A stretch of 8,020 nt of DNA from Fidelibacterota bacterium (GTDB lineage Bacteria; Fidelibacterota; UBA2242; B5-G15). Within the stretch, counting starts at the first letter, position 1. Each line of letters starts with the position of its first letter. The translations under genes and the position numbers were made by a program. This document shows positions 1 through 5,519 of the stretch, piece after piece. Below the pieces are notes generated by a model. It was not told where the DNA came from, searched no databases, and was given only the letters and a program-made list of their open reading frames with translations. The stretch spans positions 1 to 8,020 of the forward strand of contig QNCQ01000072.1 of NCBI GenBank assembly GCA_003645825.1, written 5' to 3'.

Positions 1-1348
1 CTATAAGCTCCTCAATCGGTACCATGGTATAGTGAAGGTATTGCTGACTTAAATTATCCAGCTTATAACTATGTGAATCAGGCTGTATTATCCACGCCGC
101 TACCATAGTATCAATATCCACACCCCTGAGGTTAATACCATTCCGCTCAAATACAAGCATATCATACTTGATATTATGCCCACATTTTTTTATCCTGTCA
201 TCCTCGAGCACAGGCTTTAGTTCTTCAAGCACAACTTTAAGATCATCATTGCCAAAATTATTCTTACTTTTCCCCTTGTATCTCACAGGAATATAATAAC
301 CCGAATCAGGCTCTATGCATAACGAAATCCCAACAATTTCTGCTTCCATTGGCCTTATTGAGGTTGTTTCCAGGTCCACAGAAAACAGCTCAGCCTTCCT
401 AACCTTTTCTACTACATTCTTCAGCTCCTCAAGCGACAGAACAATTTTATAATTTTTTTTCTTTTCTTCCTTCTTATCTTTTTTCAAACTCTTAATTATA
501 GAATAAAACTCCAATTTTTCCAGTAACTCCATTAACTTCTTCTCATCTTTGCCTCCCAGCCGAAGCTCGTTTAAATCAAGTTCCACGGGGACATCTACCC
601 TGATTACGGCCAATTCCTTAGAGGTAAAAGCGCTCTCCTTACCATCCTTCAGAAGATTTCTTAACTTCTCATTGCTCACTTTATCCAGATTTTCAAAAAT
701 TTTTTCAAGACTCCCAAACTCATTTATCAGAGAAGCTGCCCTTTTGGGACCAATACCTTTCACACCGGGAATATTATCCACACTATCCCCAGCAAGCCCC
801 AGTAAATCAGGAATCTGCTCAGGTCTAACCCCCCATTTCTCTATTACCTCCCCAACATCAATTATCTCCGTCTCCTTTTGCCCCACTCCGGGTTTATACA
901 TCAATATGTCTTCATTTACAAGCTGCATTAAGTCCTTATCACCGGTAACCATGTAAACCTTCAACCCCATCTTCGAAGCCTTTAAGGCCAGCGTCCCAAT
1001 AACATCATCTGCCTCATAACCCGGCTTTACGATTACGGGAATGCCAAGCGATTTTACAAGCTCAAACATGACTGGTAACTGTTCCACAAGTTCATCCGGC
1101 ATAGCCTCTCTTGTAGCCTTATATGCTTCAAACAACTCGTGTCTAAAGGTCTTCTCAGGAGCATCAAACACAATCCCGATGTACTCCGGACTTTCCTCGT
1201 TTAATATCTTAAACAGGGAGTTTATAAACGCATACGTCGCCCCCGTAGGGAAACCCTTAGACGTAGTCAATCTATTCTTAATCATCGCAAAATGCGATCT
1301 ATAAGCGAGTGCAGAACCGTCAATTAGAAATAACCTTGGCTTACTCAT
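1..1348 (-). CDS. polA: DNA polymerase I, N-terminal part (cut by left window edge)
   Basis: Family A DNA polymerase for Okazaki fragment processing and repair synthesis; 449 residues are visible. The 5' nuclease comes first. It begins MSKPRLFLIDGSALAYRSHF and holds the metal-site motif YEADD (Y111 to D115), GDKDL soon after, and the helix-hairpin-helix stretch GLAGDSVDNIPGVKGIG (184-200). A lysine-rich linker follows. The 3'-5' exonuclease domain then starts, with DLE at D325/E327 (Exo I) and N392..D396 in GHNIKYD (Exo II). Both proofreading motifs are intact, so this copy is probably proofreading-competent, unlike Taq polymerase. The third exonuclease motif and the whole polymerase domain lie beyond the left edge. 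The ATG at 1348 is preceded by AGG at a six-base spacing, and the adjacent ATG at 1352 leads at once to TGA. It lies 25 bases after tRNA-Sec and is probably the last gene of the miaB operon within the window. Confidence 0.96.
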   Translation of the reverse strand, partial: MSKPRLFLIDGSALAYRSHFAMIKNRLTTSKGFPTGATYAFINSLFKILNEESPEYIGIVFDAPEKTFRHELFEAYKATREAMPDELVEQLPVMFELVKSLGIPVIVKPGYEADDVIGTLALKASKMGLKVYMVTGDKDLMQLVNEDILMYKPGVGQKETEIIDVGEVIEKWGVRPEQIPDLLGLAGDSVDNIPGVKGIGPKRAASLINEFGSLEKIFENLDKVSNEKLRNLLKDGKESAFTSKELAVIRVDVPVELDLNELRLGGKDEKKLMELLEKLEFYSIIKSLKKDKKEEKKKNYKIVLSLEELKNVVEKVRKAELFSVDLETTSIRPMEAEIVGISLCIEPDSGYYIPVRYKGKSKNNFGNDDLKVVLEELKPVLEDDRIKKCGHNIKYDMLVFERNGINLRGVDIDTMVAAWIIQPDSHSYKLDNLSQQYLHYTMVPIEELI

Positions 1349-1373
1349 AGCATACCTACAGAAATTTTAGTTG

Positions 1374-1466
1374 CGGGAACGCCTGGGAGTCGAACCCAGC
1401 TTCCCAAACAGAGTCGGGAACGCCGGCTTTGAAGGCCGGACATCCCCCTGGTCTGCATTCGTTCCC
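1374..1466 (-). tRNA. selC: tRNA-Sec, anticodon UCA
   Basis: Selenocysteine tRNA, which is charged with serine, converted by SelA and delivered by SelB to UGA codons marked by a SECIS. The minus strand folds as follows. Acceptor GGGAACG/CGTTCCC has an eighth A-G position. A two-base linker AT is followed by a six-pair D arm. The anticodon stem is CCGGC/GCCGG, with loop CTTCAAA giving TCA at 1432-1430. The variable arm is long, TTCCC/GGGAA with a ten-base loop. The T arm is CTGGG/CCCAG with loop TTCGACT. Discriminator G is at 1374. Length 93, 8+5-type geometry, long variable arm and G73 match bacterial tRNA-Sec. They argue against UCA-reading tRNA-Trp or tRNA-Gly, which have short variable loops. 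UGA also ends lapA and the SPOR gene, so it is not globally reassigned. CCA is not encoded (C A A follows). The gene starts one base after the SPOR gene stop, so it must be cut out of a longer transcript. Confidence 0.93.
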
Positions 1467-1467
1467 T

Positions 1468-2211
1468 TCAGTTTTCAACAACAAGATAATTTATCCCCGT
1501 ATCTTTTTTAAACTCTTTCCCGAACCTCAGCGCTTCCCTCTTTGATGGGAAGCTTCCTATCTTGACTACATAGAAGATTTTGCCCTTCACTCTCTTTCTC
1601 TGAACCAAAGCATGATATCCCATGGAATTTAACCTCTCGCGAAGGGCAAATGCATTGTTCAGGTTGGAAAAAGCGCCCACCTGCAAAAAGAAAAACTCTC
1701 TTCCTGACTCGCTCCCAGATTGAGCTTTTTCTCCTCTGGCCTCACTACCGGTAAAACCAGCCTCTTCTGTCAATATATATCCCGATTTCACCTCAGAACC
1801 TTCAAAATCAATCTCCACTGTGGGATACTTCTCCTCGTACAAGGTGAGGTAATACCCAACAGAGTCCTTCATTCCGAGTGTATTAAAACTGCATATCTGA
1901 AAATAAATGCAGTCCTTTATTAATGGAGATTGAGGACACTCCTTCAACATCCGATGAGTATATGCAATCGTTTTTTTATATAAACCCTTGGAGTAAGCAT
2001 ATTCAATAACCTTTATAAATGCATCATCATAAAACTCAGAGGTAGGGAATTTCTCCACTACCCTTCTGAAGTATAAAAAAGCTTTCTCCCCATCTTCTTC
2101 CCTTAATCCTCTCAAATAAAGCTCCCTTGCCTCATCCGCTTTAAGTGGCGTACTGCCAACAAGCAGAATACCAACAAGCAATATTGCCGCGACGAAACAA
2201 AGCTTCCACAT
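1468..2211 (-). CDS. Secreted SPOR-domain protein with TPR-like middle
   Basis: A 247-residue protein, probably exported and peptidoglycan-binding. Residues 1-25 form a signal peptide (MWKLCFVAAILLVGILLVG, likely cut after PLKA) without a lipobox cysteine. Residues about 28-135 are helical and resemble the YbgF/BamD kind of TPR (FRRVVEKFPTSEFYDDAF is typical). A short acidic, Ser/Gly-rich linker follows. Residues 170-247 are a clear SPOR domain: FFLQVGAFSNLNNAFALRER, then FYVVKIGSFPSKREA. SPOR domains bind glycan strands lacking stem peptides at division septa, so a role in division or wall maintenance is likely; the exact role is unknown. I chose the ATG at 2211 because it overlaps the lapB stop by one base (TAATG) and opens directly into the signal peptide. 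The frame is open back to 2289, but that would bury the signal peptide behind 26 extra residues. The TGA stop is one base before tRNA-Sec. Confidence 0.88.
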   Translation of the reverse strand: MWKLCFVAAILLVGILLVGSTPLKADEARELYLRGLREEDGEKAFLYFRRVVEKFPTSEFYDDAFIKVIEYAYSKGLYKKTIAYTHRMLKECPQSPLIKDCIYFQICSFNTLGMKDSVGYYLTLYEEKYPTVEIDFEGSEVKSGYILTEEAGFTGSEARGEKAQSGSESGREFFFLQVGAFSNLNNAFALRERLNSMGYHALVQRKRVKGKIFYVVKIGSFPSKREALRFGKEFKKDTGINYLVVEN

Positions 2212-3347
2212 TAAAAAAAGGTATCTATCTCCTTGCAGTCCGGGCAAATCCACCTTACTTCTTCCGACTTGTAGCCACAGTTCTTGCATACAAAAAACTC
2301 TTTCACTCGAGATTTTTCGAGAACATCATCAAGTAAACGTTCAGCTTCCTCCAGCTCCCCTTTTGCGACCAGTAATCTTGCCCTGGTTATCAATGCAACC
2401 GAATCCCCGCTGTATTTTTCCTGATACTTATCAATAACCTCAACAGCCTCATCGATCTTTCCTTTTTTCTCATAGAAAAGGGCTAGCGAGATTACAATCC
2501 TTATATCATCAGGAATCTTCTCTATAAGCCGTTCGTATAAATCCCCCACTTTATCAAAATTTCCAAGCTCAAACAGAGCCTTTTCAAGTTTTCTCAACAA
2601 AAAACTGGACTTATCCGGGGAAATACCAAGGTATCTCTCCCACCACACCAGAGCATCCTGAATTCTCCCCTCTTTAAAATAAGATTCAGCTATATAAAAA
2701 TAGGGGGCTTCACACGATGCATCATATTTTATCGCTTTCTTAAAAACCAGCCTTGACTCATGGTACTTCCCATCTTCAAGCAATTTCAAACCTTCAGCCA
2801 TTTTATATATCGCAGACCTTCTTTTAACCCTACCTTTGTCCTTCTGCGGGGAACTCTTTAGCAACTCAATGGCTTTATCCCATTCACCCACAGCAGGGTA
2901 TAGAGTCCATAACTTATTCGCAGCCCACCTGTTTTTCTTGTCTATCTCAATAATTCTTTCACACCACTCAACGGCACTCTGTTTATCATTTAAATCTTCA
3001 AAATCTTCCACAAGATTCCTGAATATCTCCAGGCGCTGTTCCTTGCTCAGGTTCTCACGATACAAAAGATTTCTATGAATCACAAGAGCATTTTTCGGAT
3101 TACCTCTTCTGCGGTAAGCAAGCCCAAGCTTAATATAAGCATCTATATTATCAGTGTCTCGGGCCACAACAAATTTAAGCTTCCTTATGGCTTTATTATA
3201 ATCACCATTGATAATGTAGTTCAATCCCTCTGCATAAGACCGTACCGTCTTATCTTTTACTTTTTTCTCCTTCCCCAAAATTATGAACAGGAGAAAAATC
3301 AACAAAACACCTACGACGCCTGACAAAACAATTTCTAAAGCGCTCAT
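2211..3347 (-). CDS. lapB: LapB (YciM)-like TPR and zinc-ribbon membrane protein
   Basis: 378 residues with the architecture of LapB. In E. coli LapB is the inner-membrane adaptor that presents LpxC to the FtsH protease and so limits lipopolysaccharide synthesis. Residues about 5-24 are a membrane anchor (LSGVVGVLLIFLLFIILG) followed by a basic stretch. From about 35 to 340 there are consecutive TPR-like helical pairs (for example SYAEGLNYIINGDYNKAI and APYFYIAESYFKEGRIQDAL). The C-terminus is a rubredoxin-like metal site, CKNCGY..WICPDCKE, with C354, C357, C368 and C371. Length is close to E. coli LapB (389 residues). lapA lies seven bases upstream, as in E. coli yciS-yciM, which supports the call more strongly than TPR content alone. 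Its TAA stop overlaps the ATG of the SPOR gene, suggesting translational coupling. Whether this organism's LpxC is the target is inferred. Confidence 0.88.
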   Translation of the reverse strand: MSALEIVLSGVVGVLLIFLLFIILGKEKKVKDKTVRSYAEGLNYIINGDYNKAIRKLKFVVARDTDNIDAYIKLGLAYRRRGNPKNALVIHRNLLYRENLSKEQRLEIFRNLVEDFEDLNDKQSAVEWCERIIEIDKKNRWAANKLWTLYPAVGEWDKAIELLKSSPQKDKGRVKRRSAIYKMAEGLKLLEDGKYHESRLVFKKAIKYDASCEAPYFYIAESYFKEGRIQDALVWWERYLGISPDKSSFLLRKLEKALFELGNFDKVGDLYERLIEKIPDDIRIVISLALFYEKKGKIDEAVEVIDKYQEKYSGDSVALITRARLLVAKGELEEAERLLDDVLEKSRVKEFFVCKNCGYKSEEVRWICPDCKEIDTFF

Positions 3348-3354
3348 ACATCAC

Positions 3355-3687
3355 TCACTCAGCATCCTGTTTTTCTTCGTCACTACCTTTTAAAATCTCA
3401 TCGATTTCCTTATTCCGAAATGTATCAAGCTCTTTTTTTAGCTTTTTATTCTCACTGGTTAACGCTCTGAGCTTCGTCTTCAAAGAAAGTATTCTCAGCC
3501 CCGTAAACAAAAGCCCCAGGAAAATCCCTATCAAGAATGTAATAAGCAATACAATTATCATTTCGCTCTGTATTGGTCTGGCTTTACTGAAAAATACAAT
3601 TCTTACAGGCTGTCCCATGTTCTGAACTATAAACACCAGAATTAGAGAAAAAATTACAAGATAAACTACTATTTTAAATATCCTCAT
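3355..3687 (-). CDS. lapA: LapA (YciS)-like membrane protein
   Basis: A 110-residue inner-membrane protein of the LapA/DUF1049 type. Two hydrophobic segments are visible, about residues 4-22 (FKIVVYLVIFSLILVFIVQN) and 42-67 (SEMIIVLLITFLIGIFLGLL). The short loop between them carries the family-typical N-x-x-x-V-x-(I/V)-x-F pattern (NMGQPVRIVFF). The tail, about 70-95, is a charged, Leu/Lys-rich probable coiled coil (LRALTSENKKLKKELDTF), ending acidic. E. coli LapA is similar in size and topology and is encoded directly before LapB; the two are thought to act together in LPS assembly. The ATG at 3687 has a purine-rich GGGGGG three bases upstream, beginning immediately after the miaB stop. It lies nine bases after miaB and seven before lapB, so it is part of the same operon. 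It ends in TGA. Confidence 0.85.
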   Translation of the reverse strand: MRIFKIVVYLVIFSLILVFIVQNMGQPVRIVFFSKARPIQSEMIIVLLITFLIGIFLGLLFTGLRILSLKTKLRALTSENKKLKKELDTFRNKEIDEILKGSDEEKQDAE

Positions 3688-3690
3688 ATT

Positions 3691-3698
3691 CCCCCCTT
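3691..3698 (-). promoter_or_regulatory. Ribosome binding site of lapA, overlapping the miaB stop
   Basis: The minus strand reads AAGGGGGGAATATG here. The G-run begins right after the TAA of miaB and ends three bases before the lapA ATG. It is an unusual G-only Shine-Dalgarno variant rather than GGAGG. Ribosomes ending on miaB would sit on it, so the two genes are probably translationally coupled. Confidence 0.5.
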
Positions 3699-5007
3699 AT
3701 GAAGTCTCAATCAGCTCACCAAATAAGGTCACCCCCGCAGCATCCACTATTTTCACCTGAACGAACTCTCCGACTTTGCAATCAATCCCTTTCACAACAA
3801 CAAGTTTGTTTGTATCAGTTCGCCCTCTGACTTCATGCTCTTCTTTTTTACCCTTGCTCTCTATTAAAATTTTCTCAATTTTCCCAACCAGTTGTTTATT
3901 TCTATAAAGAGTATGTTCTTTTTGCTTTTCTATAACAACTCTTAATCTTCTATCTTTTTCTGTTTCAGGCACATCATCTTCCATCTTCGCTGCTTTTGTA
4001 CCTGGTCTGGGAGAGTACTTAAACATAAATGCGCTATCAAATCTCACTCTATCCATTACATCCACTGTATCAAGAAAATCTTCTTCTCTCTCCGATGGAA
4101 AACCGACTATTATGTCCGTTGTTATCGCTCCTTCTGGCATGTATTCTTTAATTTTCTCCACCAGCTCCAGATATTCCTCCCTTGTATAGTTCCTGTTCAT
4201 AAGTTTCAAAATTCTCGTTGAACCAGACTGAAGGGGTAAATGTATGTGCTTACAGACATTGTCACGCTCTTTCATCACTTCCAGCAATCTTTCATCAACA
4301 TCTTGAGGATGTGGAGAGGTAAATCTAATTCTTTCGACACCCTCGATGTCTGAAACCATTAAGAGTAACTGCGGGAAATCTACCCTCTCATACCGATATG
4401 AATTTACGTTTTGCCCCAGAAGAACTATTTCCCTATACCCGCTATCGACAGCTTTTCTGACTTCCTCAATTACACTTTGGGGCGATCTGCTTCTCTCTCT
4501 ACCTCTTACATACGGCACAATACAAAAGGAACAAAATTTATCACAGCCTCTCATTATCGAGACGTAAGCACTAACTGAAGTCTGTCTGAAAGGAGTTATA
4601 TCATCATACAATTCACTCCTTTTTGCCTCGGTTTTAACTACAGGAGATCCATTCATATTTTTCAGAATCTCAGGGAGCTTGCGGTATGAGTCAGGACCTA
4701 AAACCAGATCTATACCTCTGTATTTCTCAAGTAGCTTCCCTTTGTCTCTCTGAGCAACACAACCGATAATCCCTATAACAAGTCCCGACCTCTTTCTCTT
4801 AAGATGTGTAAGCTGTGATGCCCTCGATATCGCTCTATTATCAGCACCCTCCCGGACAGAACATGAGTTCACAAGTATTATATCCGCTTCCTCCAGCCTA
4901 TCTGCTTTACTAATCCCATGCTCCTTCAAAATACCATACACCAGCTCTGTATCATATTCATTCATCTGACAGCCATATGTTTCTATATAAACCTTTCTTC
5001 CGGCCAT
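3697..5007 (-). CDS. miaB: tRNA-2-methylthio-N6-dimethylallyladenosine synthase
   Basis: Radical SAM methylthiotransferase that converts i6A37 to ms2i6A37 in cytoplasmic tRNAs reading UNN codons. Counted from the ATG at 5007 (436 residues), the UPF0004 domain carries cluster ligands C13 (ETYGCQMNEYD), C49 (NSCSVRE) and C83 (GCVAQR). The radical SAM site is C155, C159, C162 (RGCDKFCSFCIVPYVRGRE). A C-terminal TRAM domain spans about 370-436. NSCSVREGADNRA and the RG-rich stretch after the cluster are MiaB-like rather than MtaB- or RimO-like. The open frame extends to TTG at 5016 with GTG at 5013. ATG is preferred because GGTG lies just upstream and it directly precedes the conserved strand RKVYIETYGC. 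It leads the lapA-lapB-SPOR-selC-polA string. The tRNA-Sec in the same string has the A36-A37-A38 run recognised by the MiaA/MiaB pathway. Confidence 0.95.
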   Translation of the reverse strand: MAGRKVYIETYGCQMNEYDTELVYGILKEHGISKADRLEEADIILVNSCSVREGADNRAISRASQLTHLKRKRSGLVIGIIGCVAQRDKGKLLEKYRGIDLVLGPDSYRKLPEILKNMNGSPVVKTEAKRSELYDDITPFRQTSVSAYVSIMRGCDKFCSFCIVPYVRGRERSRSPQSVIEEVRKAVDSGYREIVLLGQNVNSYRYERVDFPQLLLMVSDIEGVERIRFTSPHPQDVDERLLEVMKERDNVCKHIHLPLQSGSTRILKLMNRNYTREEYLELVEKIKEYMPEGAITTDIIVGFPSEREEDFLDTVDVMDRVRFDSAFMFKYSPRPGTKAAKMEDDVPETEKDRRLRVVIEKQKEHTLYRNKQLVGKIEKILIESKGKKEEHEVRGRTDTNKLVVVKGIDCKVGEFVQVKIVDAAGVTLFGELIETS

Positions 5008-5093
5008 AGTCACCAAAATCTACTTTAATTTAAAAGGATAATCAAGAACTATAAGACAACCCGATTTCCTATACCCATCAATAAACCCAAAGC

Positions 5094-5107
5094 TTTCTTA
5101 TAAGAAA
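5094..5107. repeat. Perfect 14-base palindrome upstream of miaB
   Basis: TTTCTTATAAGAAA is perfectly self-complementary and lies about 90 bases before the miaB start. As RNA it would form a five-pair stem with a UAUA loop. As DNA it could be an operator for a dimeric regulator. It is A/T-dominated, so chance is possible, and it has no T-run positioned to make it a terminator. Confidence 0.4.
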
Positions 5108-5108
5108 C

Positions 5109-5348
5109 GGAAGTTTGTGAAAAAAGAGATACAAAACAACAGGACATGCCTGGGGTTATCGATTCGTAAAACGATTGTGGGCTCTGCTTTGTGTACCGTA
5201 AGAAAGCAACACATACTGCATTCTTTCGAACTACCGAAAGTAATAAAGCCACACAGACATCAGGATACAGGCAACATATGGGTTGAGGAAATAGCATCAG
5301 AACCCGCTCTCTAATGCAACCTACAAACAGGGAAACTTAAAAACTTCC
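5109..5348 (-). ncRNA. Candidate structured RNA or miaB leader, unassigned
   Basis: The minus strand can fold into nested helices. P0 is GGAAGTTT (5348-5341) with AAACTTCC (5116-5109), eight pairs. P1 is TGCCTG then TATC (5273-5264) with GATA, bulge ACCC, CAGGCA (5160-5147). P2 is TGTG, bulged T, GGCTTT (5255-5245) with AGAGCCCACA (5185-5176), ten pairs. Hairpins are GCATTAGA/TCTGATGC (5317-5310 with 5301-5294), CTTTCGG/TCGAAAG (5240-5234 with 5229-5223, loop TAGT) and TCGT/ACGA inside P1. Three positions (5313/5298, 5234/5229, 5246/5184) are U-G or G-U on the minus strand but A-C on the plus strand, which favours minus transcription. I recognise no conserved core of tmRNA, RNase P RNA, SRP RNA, 6S RNA or a named riboswitch. 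Helices were found by eye, and some of this pairing is expected by chance. Ends are set by P0 only. Confidence 0.35.
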
Positions 5349-5388
5349 TTGCTAAGATAGCACAAAAAGATAATTTAAATCAGATCCG

Positions 5389-5464
5389 TCGGGGCGGCCG
5401 GATTTGAACCGGCGACCTCTTGGTCCCGAACCAAGCGCGCTGAACCTGGCTGCGCTACGCCCCG
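5389..5464 (-). tRNA. tRNA-Pro, anticodon CGG
   Basis: A 76-base cloverleaf on the minus strand reading CCG proline codons. The acceptor is CGGGGCG/CGCCCCG with C1-G72, the known proline identity feature. The D stem is GCGC/GCGC, and the anticodon stem is CTTGG/CCAAG with loop TTCGGGA, giving CGG at 5428-5426. The variable loop is short. The T stem is GCCGG/CCGGC with loop TTCAAAT. Discriminator A is at 5389. CCA is not encoded (C G G follows). It lies 55 bases after the radical SAM gene. Its 3' side opens into the structured intergenic region with no clear terminator. Confidence 0.97.
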
Positions 5465-5477
5465 AAAAAAGCAATAG

Positions 5478-5506
5478 AATTTAAATCAATTAAGACTTTT
5501 ATACAA
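5478..5506 (-). promoter_or_regulatory. Possible sigma-70 promoter for tRNA-Pro
   Basis: On the minus strand TTGTAT (5506-5501) and TAAATT (5483-5478) are 17 bases apart. A start near 5471 would leave a leader of about six bases before the tRNA, which is normal for tRNA genes. Both boxes match consensus only partly (about 3 of 6 and 4 of 6), and the region is A/T-rich, so this is weak. Confidence 0.28.
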
Positions 5507-5519
5507 TCCACATCCGGGC

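Larger units (their letters stand above)
5008..5388. other. Intergenic region between miaB and tRNA-Pro, no credible protein gene
   Basis: 381 bases between the miaB start and tRNA-Pro. Two open frames exist, minus 5049-5297 and plus 5117-5314. Both are Cys- or His-rich with no domain, no good ribosome site and no resemblance to a family I know, and they overlap each other. What stands out is inverted-repeat structure, listed separately as a candidate RNA (5109-5348), plus the perfect palindrome at 5094-5107. No strong sigma-70 promoter for miaB is visible; the miaB operon may be read from a promoter inside this region or from upstream of tRNA-Pro. Confidence 0.7.

Noticed and set aside
549..956. 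135-residue plus-strand frame
   Set aside because: Exactly antisense to the conserved 5' nuclease of polA, Ser/Pro-rich with no domain; a shadow of the real gene. The same holds for the plus-strand frames opposite the SPOR gene, lapB, miaB, the radical SAM gene and gltD.
1374..1466. UCA tRNA as evidence of UGA reassignment to Trp or Gly
   Set aside because: The long variable arm, 8+5-type body and G discriminator are those of tRNA-Sec, and lapA and the SPOR gene end in UGA.
2212..2289. 26-residue N-terminal extension of the SPOR gene, starting at 2289
   Set aside because: It lies wholly within the end of lapB and would place a clear signal peptide internally. The ATG at 2211, overlapping the lapB stop, explains the frame better.
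5017..5045. Promoter-like TTGATT and TAGATT, 17 bases apart, upstream of miaB
   Set aside because: A start site would fall about three bases before the ATG, giving a leaderless mRNA. The boxes are only partial matches in A/T-rich DNA.
5049..5297. 82-residue minus-strand frame and the opposing 65-residue plus-strand frame (5117-5314)
   Set aside because: No recognisable domain, odd composition, no convincing ribosome site, and mutual overlap within a region rich in inverted repeats.
5109..5340. CsrB-like decoy RNA on the plus strand, because of five GGA motifs
   Set aside because: The motifs are not consistently in hairpin loops, and the wobble evidence favours the opposite strand.
5109..5348. 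Cobalamin riboswitch, 6S RNA, RNase P RNA, SRP RNA or tmRNA
   Set aside because: None of their conserved core sequences is visible on either strand; only isolated short words such as AAGCCAC or GAGGAAA resemble them.
5339..5362. Hairpin TGCTA-TCT-TAGCA followed by AGGAAGTTTTT as a terminator of tRNA-Pro
   Set aside because: The stem has only five pairs, is weak, and is separated from a short T-run by six bases; it would also compete with the closing helix of the candidate RNA.
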